Assembly: GCF_022271435.1 (NCBI RefSeq)
Contig: NZ_JAFIQY010000032.1
Coordinates: forward strand, 1 to 64,000
Direction: 5' to 3'
Length of the DNA: 64,000 bases
Origin: Streptomyces monomycini
GTDB taxonomy: Bacteria; Actinomycetota; Actinomycetes; Streptomycetales; Streptomycetaceae
Below, in pieces: positions 1-7,834 of the stretch (position 1 is its first letter; each line of letters starts with the position of its first letter). The notes beneath the pieces are model-generated. The model made no database searches. It saw nothing but the letters and a program-made list of their open reading frames with translations, and was not told the DNA's origin. The position numbers and the translations under genes are program-made.

Positions 1-339
1 CAGGACCTCGCCAACCCGACCGAGAGGCCGGCCCTTCACGCATCCTTCGACGCCTACTCGGCCCACCAGGCCGACCGGTGGGTAGCGGTCGCCCTCCGCA
101 CCATCACACCGGCCCTCTCCCCGGACGCCTCACGCGAAGCCTGGACCTGGCTCTGCGAAGGACGCATGAAGGCCAGGTCAGCCCTGCTCCGCCGACAGCC
201 CTCCACGGTGACCGTCACCCAGGCCACCACCCGCATCACCTGGACGATCCGCCCCGTGATCTACCTGCCCCTCGCCCACCGCCAGGGCACCGTACTCCCC
301 GCCTGCACAGAGGACTTCAAGCCCCTCCCGCCAGCCTGA
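1..339 (+). CDS. C-terminal part of an unrecognised protein, cut by the window edge
   Basis: The frame starting at base 1 is open for 112 codons and stops with TGA at 337-339. No start is visible, so the gene begins upstream of the window. The visible part is rich in Trp and Arg, ends in a Pro-rich tail, and has no motif I recognise. A strong hairpin at 366-384 follows the stop, which supports this as the end of a real transcription unit. It lies on the element side of the tRNA-Val half site at 2513-2557, so it probably belongs to an integrated mobile element. Function unknown. Confidence 0.6.
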   Translation, partial: QDLANPTERPALHASFDAYSAHQADRWVAVALRTITPALSPDASREAWTWLCEGRMKARSALLRRQPSTVTVTQATTRITWTIRPVIYLPLAHRQGTVLPACTEDFKPLPPA

Positions 340-365
340 GTTACAACTTTCTCTACTGGTTCAAG

Positions 366-384
366 CCCCGCCCTTCGGGCGGGG
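366..384 (+). terminator. GC hairpin after the partial CDS
   Basis: CCCCGCCC, loop TTC, GGGCGGGG form a perfect 8-bp stem 27 bases after the stop codon. There is no T-run, as is usual in high-GC actinobacteria. It could equally be the terminal hairpin of a decayed IS200/IS605-type element lying on the other strand. Confidence 0.5.
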
Positions 385-1391
385 AGGGGTGGGGAAAGAG
401 GGGGAGCACTCCGGGAGTTCCCACAGGAGGATTGCCATTCCCGACCGAGGCCGCCCTGACGCCGAGCGCGTACGGACGCGAAGCTCCGATTGAAGGCCGC
501 GGGGAGCTGGTGAGAACGCGCAGATGGGTTCGTTCCCGTCGGCCAAGCACCCAGCGGCCCGGCCGTCGCCGGAGTGGGCGCTGCGGGGAACGGCATTGGC
601 CTTGTGGGTGCTCTTGCCTTCGGCATCCGGCGCGCGGGCAACGGCTTGGCAGCCGCCGCTACGAAGCACGCCCTACCGGCCCGCAATGCGGGCCGGCGCG
701 GAGCTCGGGGAGCCGGGCGCCGCTCCTGCCTCCGGCCCGCTCCGCCCGGCCCCCGGCCCCGCGCCACCTAAAGCTGCCACGGGGTGCTTCGCACACGCTT
801 TGCCCCGCCCAAAAGCAGCGCCGGAACGAGCAAACACCCCACCAGCCAAGATCGTCACCCGCGACGCCCGCCCCGCATGACCAGGCCGCAGGCGCCCGCC
901 ACTGGGGTGAGCCGAGCGGCAGCACCAGAGCCCGCGACCCAGGAGGGCAGACCCGGCGGAGGGCCCGGGGGAGGCGGGAAGGGTGCAGATGAGAGGTGAT
1001 GAAGATGAAGGCGGAAGCGGTGAGCGGTTTACGTGGCAGGCGCGCTGCCGACCGCGCCATAGGCCGTAGTCCTGTCGAGGCAGGCAGGCTACGGGAGGGG
1101 TGGGGTTGGTGGCGCTGAGCACTCCTGGCACAACGGCCGGCGGAGGCTGTGCGCCGTACCGCTGCCGTCACAGATGCGGCAGCGTGAGCGGACCGGATCC
1201 CGATTCATGGTTGAGGGGGAGCAACTGCTGCCGCGATGTGGTAGAGCACGTCATGGACGCTCAGCTCTTTTCGCCCGATCGGTGTCGTATCCGATGCAAG
1301 TGTCCGCAAAGCAAGATATGTACCCCCAATCAAGCGACTGGGGGTACAGGTTGCGCCGATCCTAGAAGACCACGCCTGTGTCTATAGCTTG
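385..1391. other. About 1 kb without a convincing gene
   Basis: Several overlapping frames are open here because of GC content, but none has a plausible start with a ribosome-binding site plus protein-like composition. A GGCCGG...CCGGCC-type palindrome lies near 678-697. The minus-strand sequence at about 361-670 looks like decayed coding sequence ending in the hairpin at 366-384, which would fit the tail of a transposon relic, but I cannot assign it. Treat as degenerate accessory DNA. Confidence 0.4.
1320..1347 (-). terminator. Inverted repeat downstream of the small membrane protein gene
   Basis: GTACCCCCA (1320-1328) and TGGGGGTAC (1339-1347) form a perfect 9-bp stem with a 10-base loop. 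It lies 45 bases past the 3' end of the minus-strand gene at 1392-1679, the position expected of a factor-independent terminator. Confidence 0.6.
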
Positions 1392-1679
1392 TCAGCTGCG
1401 GCGGCCGAGCAAGATGTAGAGAAGCGGCAGCAATGCGGCCAAAACCAACAGGGCCACCTGAAGCTGCCAAGGCGCGTCCGACTTGACCAAGTGCAATGCG
1501 CGAGCCATCAAGTAAGGCCCGAGAGCGGACCCTGCCACTCCGGTGGCCGCCGAAACGCTCCTCATCAGGAGACCCGACTGTTCGGCGGGTACCCCCAGGG
1601 CGATTGACGGCCCCTCCGGCGTAGTGCTGAAGGTCACGTAGGCCGCCGAAGTGGGCTGCGCGTTGTTCTGGTCGTTCAT
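1392..1679 (-). CDS. Small putative membrane protein
   Basis: This 95-residue protein has a polar Gln/Asn/Thr-rich N-terminus, a Gly/Ala-rich middle and one clear hydrophobic segment near residues 73-91 (QVALLVLAALLPLLYILL) followed by basic GRRS. That suggests a single-pass, C-terminally anchored protein. The ATG is preceded by GGGGGAG at good spacing, which supports both the gene and its start. It is monocistronic, with an inverted repeat behind it. No family is recognised. Its place beside an RHH regulator and a tRNA half site suggests it is cargo of an integrated element. Confidence 0.65.
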   Translation of the reverse strand: MNDQNNAQPTSAAYVTFSTTPEGPSIALGVPAEQSGLLMRSVSAATGVAGSALGPYLMARALHLVKSDAPWQLQVALLVLAALLPLLYILLGRRS

Positions 1680-2032
1680 TGAGTCTCCCCCTAAGGGAAG
1701 GCCCAGCCCTCATACGCCATCGCATGAGGTATTGAACTGGACCTTTATAGAATCACGCCCATCACCTCCGCTGGCTGCTGGGTAGCTGCTACTCGAACAC
1801 AGGGACTGGCGAGCCAGCCCTGCGCGTGACTGCTGAGGTCCATGTTGAAACATCCGGACCTCGGCTCACCTCGGATGCTATCGAGACAGCGCCGAGGTGT
1901 GGCAGACCTTAGCACGTTTGGTGCGTAGACGCACCAGAGGTGGTGCGTCTACGATGTGGGTAGGTGCCTCGCTTCCTGCGGTCTTGCAGCATCGGTAGGT
2001 AGGTGCACCAAAGGATCTGGAGGAAGAGACCG
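1680..2032. other. Intergenic region upstream of both the membrane protein and the RHH gene
   Basis: About 350 bases between divergent genes. It is less GC-rich than the rest of the window and carries the palindromic repeats at 1919-1955 (listed separately). It probably holds the two promoters. No further structure is resolved by eye. Confidence 0.5.
1919..1955. promoter_or_regulatory. Tandem palindromic operator upstream of the RHH gene
   Basis: TGGTGCGTAGACGCACCA (1919-1936) is an inverted repeat of 8-bp arms with a 2-base centre. Four bases later TGGTGCGT recurs (1941-1948), followed by only a partial second arm (ACG at 1951-1953). Further GGTGC copies occur near 1973 and 2002. RHH repressors bind short repeated half sites of this kind and often autoregulate, so this is the likely operator of the gene at 2033, whose start lies about 80 bases downstream. 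Confidence 0.65.
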
Positions 2033-2248
2033 ATGACCCAGTCGACGAGCGAGCGTTACTCCGTGACGCTCGTCCCACCTGCTGTTAAGGCGATTGCAGA
2101 TCTCATGGAGGGTACGGGTCTGTCGAAGGCCGATGTAATCAATCGCGCCGTACAGATCTATGCATTTCTAGAAGCTCAAACACAAGACGGAACGGCCCTG
2201 TCGCTCAAAAGGCCTGACGGGACCTCGGAGCGGTTGCACATCGTTTAA
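2033..2248 (+). CDS. Ribbon-helix-helix (CopG/Arc-like) DNA-binding protein
   Basis: The 71-residue product fits the RHH fold. A beta strand (RYSVTLVPPAVKAI) leads into a helix, a turn (GTGLSKADVINRAVQIY) and a second helix; a C-terminal tail ends in RLHIV. RHH dimers insert the paired strands into the DNA major groove. The ATG at 2033 is chosen over the in-frame GTG at 2003 because GGAGGAAG lies just upstream of it. Such proteins usually autoregulate or act as antitoxins, but no toxin gene is adjacent. The palindromic repeats at 1919-1955 are the obvious target. Likely part of the mobile element on the left edge. Confidence 0.75.
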   Translation: MTQSTSERYSVTLVPPAVKAIADLMEGTGLSKADVINRAVQIYAFLEAQTQDGTALSLKRPDGTSERLHIV

Positions 2249-2512
2249 AGGGTGATCGCTGCACGTTATAACTTTGATCCATTTGAGTGGGCGAGGGCGC
2301 GGCGGTAGCTCAATGACGGCAGTGCGGATGCGAAGCGGCGACGAGATGCTGATGAGGGTATGAAGATCAGGGGGTGTGGCCGGGGTTGCCGTCTCTGACA
2401 TCACCGGCTGACATCAACGTCGTAGGACGTTGACGGATCGCCGTGGCGCTGCCTGGACCATATGATGCCAGCCGCGCAACGAGGCACCAGCAGGTGGTCG
2501 ATGGTGATCGAA

Positions 2513-2557
2513 CTTACAAAGCAGATGTCACAGGTTCAAATCCTGTTGTGCCCACCA
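2513..2557 (+). other. 3' half of tRNA-Val(UAC): attachment-site footprint
   Basis: The stretch matches a tRNA from the anticodon loop onward: loop CTTACAA with anticodon TAC (2515-2517), 3' anticodon stem AGCAG, five-base variable loop, a perfect T-arm (ACAGG / TTCAAAT / CCTGT, 2530-2546), acceptor strand TGTGCCC, discriminator A, and CCA at 2555-2557. The 5' half is absent: the bases upstream pair with neither the anticodon stem nor the acceptor strand. Tyrosine integrases commonly recombine at the anticodon loop and leave this kind of 3' duplicate, so this should be the distal att of an element lying to the left. It is not a functional tRNA. Confidence 0.8.
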
Positions 2558-2561
2558 GCGC

Positions 2562-2595
2562 GAAGACCCCTCGTCGATCTTGACGGGGGGTCTTC
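2562..2595 (+). terminator. Native tRNA terminator after the half tRNA
   Basis: GAAGACCCC (2562-2570) pairs with GGGGTCTTC (2587-2595), and the stem extends inward through CGTC/GACG past a T-G pair. Hairpins of this form commonly follow tRNA genes in Streptomyces. Its presence right behind the CCA says the sequence to the right is the original chromosomal side, or an older element at the same site. Confidence 0.75.
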
Positions 2596-2600
2596 GGTGT

Positions 2601-2930
2601 TCAGGAACGACGTCGACGGCGCGGGGTGGCTCCGGTGGTGGGCAGCAGGGGTGCGCGGTCGTGTCGGGTGTCGTGCAGCCGGGGCATGTGGAGGTCGGCG
2701 TTCTTGGTGACGCGGGTGAAGGAGCGGTAGAGATTTTGCGGCTTGGTTGGCCGGCCGGTGTGAGTGGTGAAGACGTGGTCCGACTGTCGGCGACACGAGT
2801 CGGATGAGCTGAGTGGCTTTCTCGTTCCGACGTTGTTCGTCCTTCTTCATGGCGGTGAGGAAGATTTCCGCCACCTCGGCCTCGAACAGCACTACAGGCG
2901 CCGGGCGTTCGTGGTCAGGCAGGCTCCAGG
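2601..2930 (-). pseudogene. Tyrosine recombinase (phage-type integrase) relic
   Basis: Read on the minus strand from about 2780 to 2601, one frame encodes DHVFTTHTGRPTKPQNLYRS and continues to MPRLHDTRH. This is the segment around the conserved HxxR box of actinobacterial tyrosine integrases. The frame then ends in an Arg-rich nonsense tail (stop 2601-2603), so the GHS..T and catalytic Tyr region is lost. Upstream (about 2780-2930) another frame has a charged stretch (LTAMKKDEQRRNEKA) like the linker before this domain, implying a frameshift. It lies 44 bases from the tRNA half site and points at it, the usual place for an integrase. It cannot encode a working enzyme. Confidence 0.6.
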
Positions 2931-3221
2931 TGCCGGAGTCTCGTGCTCAGTCGCCTCTTCGAGGTTCCGCGGAGCGAGCTGCGAACGGTGCGGCCGGGGC
3001 GCGAGACTCGGGCGGGCGGGACTCTTGGAGTGGTGAGGAGTGGTGAGGAGGCCGTCGGCGTGTGGCATCTGCGGCTGACGTCGGTGATGGCGCGCAGCGG
3101 CAGGCCCGGTCGGGCTTCGGTGGTGACGGTGAAGTCCAGACCCAGGGCGCAGGTGTCGGGTGGCGCTGTGTCGGGGTGTGGTCGACATGCGTGGTGGTCG
3201 GTCTCGGTGCACGCTGAAAGC

Positions 3222-3455
3222 ATGGTTGAGCATCCGCCGGTGATCGTCCATCCGCCTTCCTCGTCCGGTGCGCGGCGGGTCACCGTTCATGGGCAGATCG
3301 TCGGGCTGGCGCACGGGCGTGGTGATGTCGCCGAATTCCTGCGGCACGCGGGGCTGGCGCCGGATGCCGAGGACATCGATCTGGATGCTCCGGGGCTCGT
3401 CGAGTGGCGTGGCGGGGACAAGGACACGTGGAGGGGCGGGGAGGGGGAGGTGTAG
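3222..3455 (+). CDS. Small conserved-type streptomycete protein of unknown function
   Basis: The 77-residue product starts MVEHPPVIVHPPSS, has a central RRVTVHGQIVGLAHGRGDV segment, then an EFLRHAGL helix and an acidic DAEDIDLDAPGLVEWRGG end. I recognise this pattern from short uncharacterised Streptomyces proteins, without a known role. The ATG at 3222 is chosen because the family-like sequence begins there; the in-frame extension upstream is low-complexity. The last ten codons run into the G-rich tract at 3424-3606, so the true C-terminus may have been altered by repeat expansion. Confidence 0.55.
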   Translation: MVEHPPVIVHPPSSSGARRVTVHGQIVGLAHGRGDVAEFLRHAGLAPDAEDIDLDAPGLVEWRGGDKDTWRGGEGEV

Positions 3456-3606
3456 GGAGGGGGAGGTGTAGGGAGGAGGTGGAGTGGGATGGGATGGGAT
3501 GGGTGGGGTGGGAGTGGGTTTAGGGGGTTTTGGGGTGTGGTGGGTGTGGGTGGGGGGCTTTGGGGGTGGGTAGAGGTGAGGGTTACGCCTTGTGTGGGGT
3601 GGTGTC
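3424..3606. repeat. Strand-asymmetric G-rich tract
   Basis: For about 180 bases the plus strand is almost free of C and made of G-runs separated by A or T: GGGAGGGGGAGGTGTAGG-type units, GGGAT in tandem near 3487-3505, then GGGGTGTGG-type units. It has many runs of at least three G, enough for several G-quadruplexes. It begins inside the end of the preceding CDS and ends before the DoxX promoter. Confidence 0.75.
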
Positions 3607-3673
3607 CGAAGAGTTAGGGCGTGGGCGCGGCGCTGTTGTTGGGCTTTCAAGTGATGTGTATCGTCGGAGTGTG

Positions 3674-3689
3674 ACTTGAAGTTTCAAGT
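3674..3689. promoter_or_regulatory. Palindromic operator upstream of doxX-like gene 1
   Basis: ACTTGAA-GT-TTCAAGT is a perfect 7-bp inverted repeat with a 2-base centre, 64 bases before the DoxX start. A half site TTCAAGT sits 28 bases upstream (3646-3652). The second DoxX gene of the window has ACTTGCAAGT in its promoter, so one MarR- or HxlR-type repressor may control both. Confidence 0.6.
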
Positions 3690-3752
3690 ACTTCCGTCGG
3701 GAGCGACCCGGCCCTCCCGCAGGGCCCGTCGGCCCGGACAGACCAGACAGAA

Positions 3753-4328
<576 letters not shown>

Positions 4329-4401
4329 CACCTGTCGGAAGCGCGCGGAGCCAGGTGAAGTGATGTGTGTCCGGAGAGAAGCGGAAAGGTGAGGGATTGA
4401 C

Positions 4402-4902
4402 GTGGCGGTGCGGCGGCTGAATCACGCGGTGCTCTACGTACGGGACGTGGCGCGCGCCGTGGCCTTCTACACGGAGGCGCTGGGGTTCCGGGTGGACACC
4501 GAGATACCGGGGAGGGCCGCGTTCCTCAGTGCCGAGGGGACCGCCAACGATCATGATCTCGGGCTGTTCGCGGTCGGCGCCGGGGCGCCCGGCCCCGAGC
4601 ACGGGCGGGTGGGGCTGTACCACCTGGCCTGGGAGGTCGGCACCCTCGGGGAGCTGGCGGACGTGGCGGCGCACTTGGCGGGTCGGGGCGCGCTGGTCGG
4701 CGCCACCGATCACCTGGTGTCCAAGTCGCTGTACGCCAAGGATCCGGACGGCAACGAGTTCGAGGTCATGTGGCGGGTGCCCCGTACGGAGTGGCCGGGC
4801 CCGGACGAGCCGGACCGGCTGCGCCCGCTCGACCTCGAAGCCGAGCTGGCGCGCTGGGGCCGCGATCTGAAGACGGGTGCGGCGGCCGGTTCGGCGACCT
4901 GA
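4402..4902 (+). CDS. VOC family (glyoxalase/extradiol dioxygenase-like) protein
   Basis: 166 residues with a single vicinal-oxygen-chelate module pair. The N-terminal strand RRLNHAVLYVRDVARAVAFY holds His8, the second half has GLYHLAWEV with a second His, and DPDGNEFEVMW holds the metal-binding Glu. This His/His/Glu triad fits type I extradiol (catechol 2,3-dioxygenase-like) enzymes; the substrate cannot be read. Start is GTG at 4402 with AAGGTGAGGG upstream. Probably co-transcribed with the DoxX gene, as in other quinone or catechol response operons. Its stop codon lies inside a set of short tandem duplications (4890-5062). Confidence 0.8.
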   Translation: MAVRRLNHAVLYVRDVARAVAFYTEALGFRVDTEIPGRAAFLSAEGTANDHDLGLFAVGAGAPGPEHGRVGLYHLAWEVGTLGELADVAAHLAGRGALVGATDHLVSKSLYAKDPDGNEFEVMWRVPRTEWPGPDEPDRLRPLDLEAELARWGRDLKTGAAAGSAT

Positions 4903-5062
4903 GGCGGACATGGTGGTCGGGGCGGCGACCTGAGGGCGGGCGCGGTAGCCGGTACCGGTGCGGCACCTGAGGGCGGGCGCGGTGCCCGGCCCCCGCCCAC
5001 GGGCCGGCCCCCGCCCACGGTGCCCGGCCCCCGCCCACGGTGCCCGGGCCAGGCGCCCGGGC
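4890..5062. repeat. Minisatellite spanning the VOC stop codon
   Basis: The sequence around the stop (GGCGACCTGAGG) recurs imperfectly at about 4925 and 4963 with a 32-38 base period. A second unit, CCGGCCCCCGCCCACGG, is then repeated three times between about 4985 and 5040. This fills the gap before the convergent Ni/Co permease gene. Confidence 0.65.
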
Positions 5063-5091
5063 CAGGCACCCGCAGCGCCCGGCCCGGTGGG

Positions 5092-6279
5092 TCAGGCGGG
5101 CTCCCGGGCCGCCTCCGTGGCCCGCGCCGACCAGCGCTTCTCCACCCCGGCCAGCCGCCAGTACGCCAGCGCCGCCGCCCAGACCACCACGAACAGCCCG
5201 ACGATGACGAAGCCCACGTTGTCCAGGTCGATCGACGAGATCCAGCCGGTCACGCCGTCCGTCAGGTGAAGTTTCTCGTGCAGGACGGTGACCAGTTCGA
5301 TGGTCCCGATGAAGAAGGCCACGGCGATCGACAGACCGGTGATCGTGAGGTTGTAGTAGACCTTGCGCACCGGGTTCGAGAACGCCCACTGGTACGCGAA
5401 GTTCATGAACGTACCGTCCAGCGTGTCGAACAGGCTCATCCCCGCCGCGAACAGCAGCGGCAGCACCAGGATCGCGTACCAGGGCAGACCGGCCGCCGCG
5501 CCGCTGCCCGCCATCACCATCAGTGTCACCTCGGTCGCGGTGTCGAAGCCGAGGCCGAAGAGCAGGCCGAGCGGGTACATCTGGCCGGGCCGGGTGATGG
5601 AGCGGGTGAAGCGGCCCAGGACGCGGTTCATGAAGCCACGGGAGTCGAGGTGCTGCTCCAGCTCCGACTCGTCGTACCGGCCCTGCCGCATCGCCCGGAA
5701 CACCCGCCAGATACCCGCCAGCGCGACGAGGTTGAGCGCGGCGATGAGGTAGAGGAAGCTGCCGGAGACCGTGGTGCCCACGGTGCCGAGCACCTGGTGG
5801 GTGCTCGATCCGTCGTCGAGCAGGGTGCCGGCCAGCTGCGCGCCGCCCGCGACCAGCGCCGCCATGGCGACGACCACGCTGGAGTGCCCGAGCGCGAACC
5901 AGAAACCCACCGAGACCGGGCGCTTGCCGTCGGCCATCAGTTTGCGGGTGGTGTTGTCGATGGCGGCGATGTGGTCGGCGTCGAAGGCGTGCCGCATGCC
6001 GAGGGTGTACGCGGTGACGCCGAGACCGACGCCGAAGACCTGCGAGCCCACGGTGTAGTGGTGCGGCACGACCAGCAGGAAGAGCACACCGAAGGCGACG
6101 ACGTGCAGGGCGGCGATGACCGCCATCAGCCCCGCGGTCCGGACGGTGTCCTGCCGCCGCCAGCGGAACCCGGGCAACGGCGCGGAAGAGATCGGGGAGG
6201 GGGAAGAAGGGGAGGGGGAAGAGGGAGAAGGCGGGGACGGGGACGGGGGCGGGGTAGGGGAATCGGCGGACAGGGGCAT
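5092..6279 (-). CDS. HoxN/NixA-type nickel/cobalt permease (NiCoT)
   Basis: About 395 residues. After a Pro/Ser-rich cytoplasmic N-terminus there are about eight membrane segments. The NiCoT signatures are present: GMRHAFDADHIAAIDNTTR in helix II, GFWFALGHSSVV in the next, and GLGFDTATEV further on. These His/Asp residues bind Ni2+ or Co2+. Uptake is driven by the membrane potential. The preceding cobalamin riboswitch argues that cobalt for B12 synthesis is the physiological cargo. The ATG at 6279 is chosen; an in-frame GTG at 6300 would add seven residues, and neither has a strong ribosome-binding site. The gene diverges from the importer operon starting at 6650. Confidence 0.9.
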   Translation of the reverse strand: MPLSADSPTPPPSPSPPSPSSPSPSSPSPISSAPLPGFRWRRQDTVRTAGLMAVIAALHVVAFGVLFLLVVPHHYTVGSQVFGVGLGVTAYTLGMRHAFDADHIAAIDNTTRKLMADGKRPVSVGFWFALGHSSVVVAMAALVAGGAQLAGTLLDDGSSTHQVLGTVGTTVSGSFLYLIAALNLVALAGIWRVFRAMRQGRYDESELEQHLDSRGFMNRVLGRFTRSITRPGQMYPLGLLFGLGFDTATEVTLMVMAGSGAAAGLPWYAILVLPLLFAAGMSLFDTLDGTFMNFAYQWAFSNPVRKVYYNLTITGLSIAVAFFIGTIELVTVLHEKLHLTDGVTGWISSIDLDNVGFVIVGLFVVVWAAALAYWRLAGVEKRWSARATEAAREPA

Positions 6280-6327
6280 CCGGTGGTCACGCTCCAGCAC
6301 CTCGTGGATCAGTTCGTGAGATGCCGT

Positions 6328-6505
6328 GGCCGGTCTCCTGGCTGACGGGTGTGCGCGCCCGCCCCTGCCTTCCCGGCCGCGGGCTGCGGCCAGTGGCTCC
6401 GTACGGGCGCGGGGCGGGTACGGAACGGGGCGGGAACTTCCCGATCACAGTGGCGAGGGCCGCTCCGGTCTGGACCTGACGGTCTTCACCGGTCTTCCCG
6501 ACACC
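6328..6505 (-). promoter_or_regulatory. Cobalamin riboswitch controlling the Ni/Co permease
   Basis: On the minus strand, in order, I read GGGAAGACCGGTGAAGACC, then CGGCCCTCGCCACTGTGATC, GGGAAG, a second GCCACTGG, GGGAAGGCAGGGG, and finally the B12 box GTCAGCCAGGAGACCGGCC at about 6328-6347. These are the conserved blocks of the adenosylcobalamin riboswitch in the right order and spacing. The element ends about 50 bases before the permease start, so B12 would repress cobalt uptake. Confidence 0.93.
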
Positions 6506-6649
6506 ACGGCCCGGACACTCTAACGTCCGGCGGCGGTGTGGTCATCGGACCAATGCGGCGGGAACCCGGGGCGCCGTCCGCTCGACTACCTGGTCCCGGG
6601 CCCGTGCGCGCGGGCCGTCGGGTGGTCGAGAGGCAGGGAGAGCGGACGT

Positions 6650-7834
6650 ATGCGTCCTCGGATGAATCTGGTGGAGCCGGTGGCCGGAAGCCGGTCGCCG
6701 AGAGGCCGGTCGGTGCCGGACGGCCCCTCGGCGCGGCGAGGCCGGCCGGTGGCGGCGGTGGCGGCCATGGCGGCGGCGGTGCTGGCGGTGGCCGCGCTGG
6801 CCACCGGCTGCGGCAGTGCCGACGGGCGTACGGCAGCGGGGGCCGCGGACGGTCAGGGCGACGGGGCGGGTGGCTTTCCCGTCACGGTCACCGATTGCGA
6901 CGGGCGGCGGACGACGTTCTCCGAGGCGCCGCGGAAAATCGTCACCAGCAATGCGGCGAGCCTGGAAATGCTGCTCCGGCTGGGAGCAGGCGACCGCGTC
7001 GTCGGTACCGGATTCCCACCGGGAAAAGGGAAGTTGCCGCCTGAACTCGACGCCCGGGCGCAGCGCGTCCCGGTGCTGGGGAAGACGGTGATTCCGAAGG
7101 AGAAACTGCTCGGTTCCGGAGCCGACGTCTATGTCGACACGTTCGCGTCCATGGGCAACATGGGCGGCGCGGCGACCGGTCCGAGCGAGGAGGAATTCGC
7201 CGCGGCGGGCATCAAGCACATCTATCTGGCTTCCACGGCGTGTGCGCCGCGCAAGAAGGTGCCGCAGCGGGACCTGTCCGCGGTGGAAGGTGACATTCGG
7301 CGGCTCGGGCTGGTCACGGGCACCTCACAGCGTGCGGTGCAGCTGGTGGAGGAGATGGAGAAGAAGGTTTCCTCGGTACGTGAGGCCATCGCGGACGTGC
7401 CTGTGGCGAAGCGGCCGTCGTACTTCTTCTTCGATTTCGACGCGGGGACGAAGCAGCCCATCGCGGCCTGCAACCGGCAGGTGGCCCATGCCGTGCTGAC
7501 CGAAGCCGGGGCGCGGAACGTCTTCGCGGACTGTGCGGGCGATTTCAAGCGGGTGTCGTGGGAGGACGTGGTCGGAAAGAACCCCGACTGGATCCAGCTC
7601 GGCGTACGGAACCGGGGAAGTGCCGCGGCCACCGAGAAGGCATTCGACGAGGCCGAGAGGTTCCTCAAGGAATTTCCGGCCACGGCGGGACTGCGCGCGG
7701 TGCGGGAAGGGAAATTCCTGCGTATCGGCTCGGAGCAGACGACCATTGCCGGGGTGGGTAACGCCGATACGGTGCGGCGGATCGCGGCGACGCTCTACCC
7801 GGACCGGCTGGCCGGGTCCGGGGCGGGCCGCTGA
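6650..7834 (+). CDS. ABC importer substrate-binding lipoprotein (siderophore/B12/metal-chelate type)
   Basis: 394 residues. The N-terminus is long and Arg-rich, followed by a hydrophobic stretch ending in a lipobox (ALATGC), so Cys becomes lipidated and anchored outside. The mature part has the layout of class III periplasmic-binding proteins with a helical backbone (RKIVTSNAASLEMLLRLGA, then GADVYVDTFAS, later the GDFKRVSWEDVVGKNPDWIQ core). Start ATG 6650 has AGGGAG upstream; longer frames begin in unlikely sequence. It heads a three-gene importer with TGATG and ATGA junctions. Cargo may be a ferric siderophore, cobalamin, or, given its neighbours, an isonitrile-metal chelate. Confidence 0.85.
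   Translation: MRPRMNLVEPVAGSRSPRGRSVPDGPSARRGRPVAAVAAMAAAVLAVAALATGCGSADGRTAAGAADGQGDGAGGFPVTVTDCDGRRTTFSEAPRKIVTSNAASLEMLLRLGAGDRVVGTGFPPGKGKLPPELDARAQRVPVLGKTVIPKEKLLGSGADVYVDTFASMGNMGGAATGPSEEEFAAAGIKHIYLASTACAPRKKVPQRDLSAVEGDIRRLGLVTGTSQRAVQLVEEMEKKVSSVREAIADVPVAKRPSYFFFDFDAGTKQPIAACNRQVAHAVLTEAGARNVFADCAGDFKRVSWEDVVGKNPDWIQLGVRNRGSAAATEKAFDEAERFLKEFPATAGLRAVREGKFLRIGSEQTTIAGVGNADTVRRIAATLYPDRLAGSGAGR

Noticed and set aside
2003..2032. GTG at 2003 as start of the RHH gene
   Set aside because: No ribosome-binding site, and it would translate the leader; ATG 2033 has GGAGGAAG.
2892..3650. Long minus-strand open frame (about 250 codons)
   Set aside because: Composition is dominated by Pro/His/Thr from the G-rich tract on the other strand, there is no ribosome-binding site, and the real gene at 3222-3455 lies opposite.
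5020..6345. Plus-strand frame of 441 codons opposite the Ni/Co permease
   Set aside because: Asp/Arg/Glu/Gly-rich antisense shadow; the minus strand carries all NiCoT motifs.
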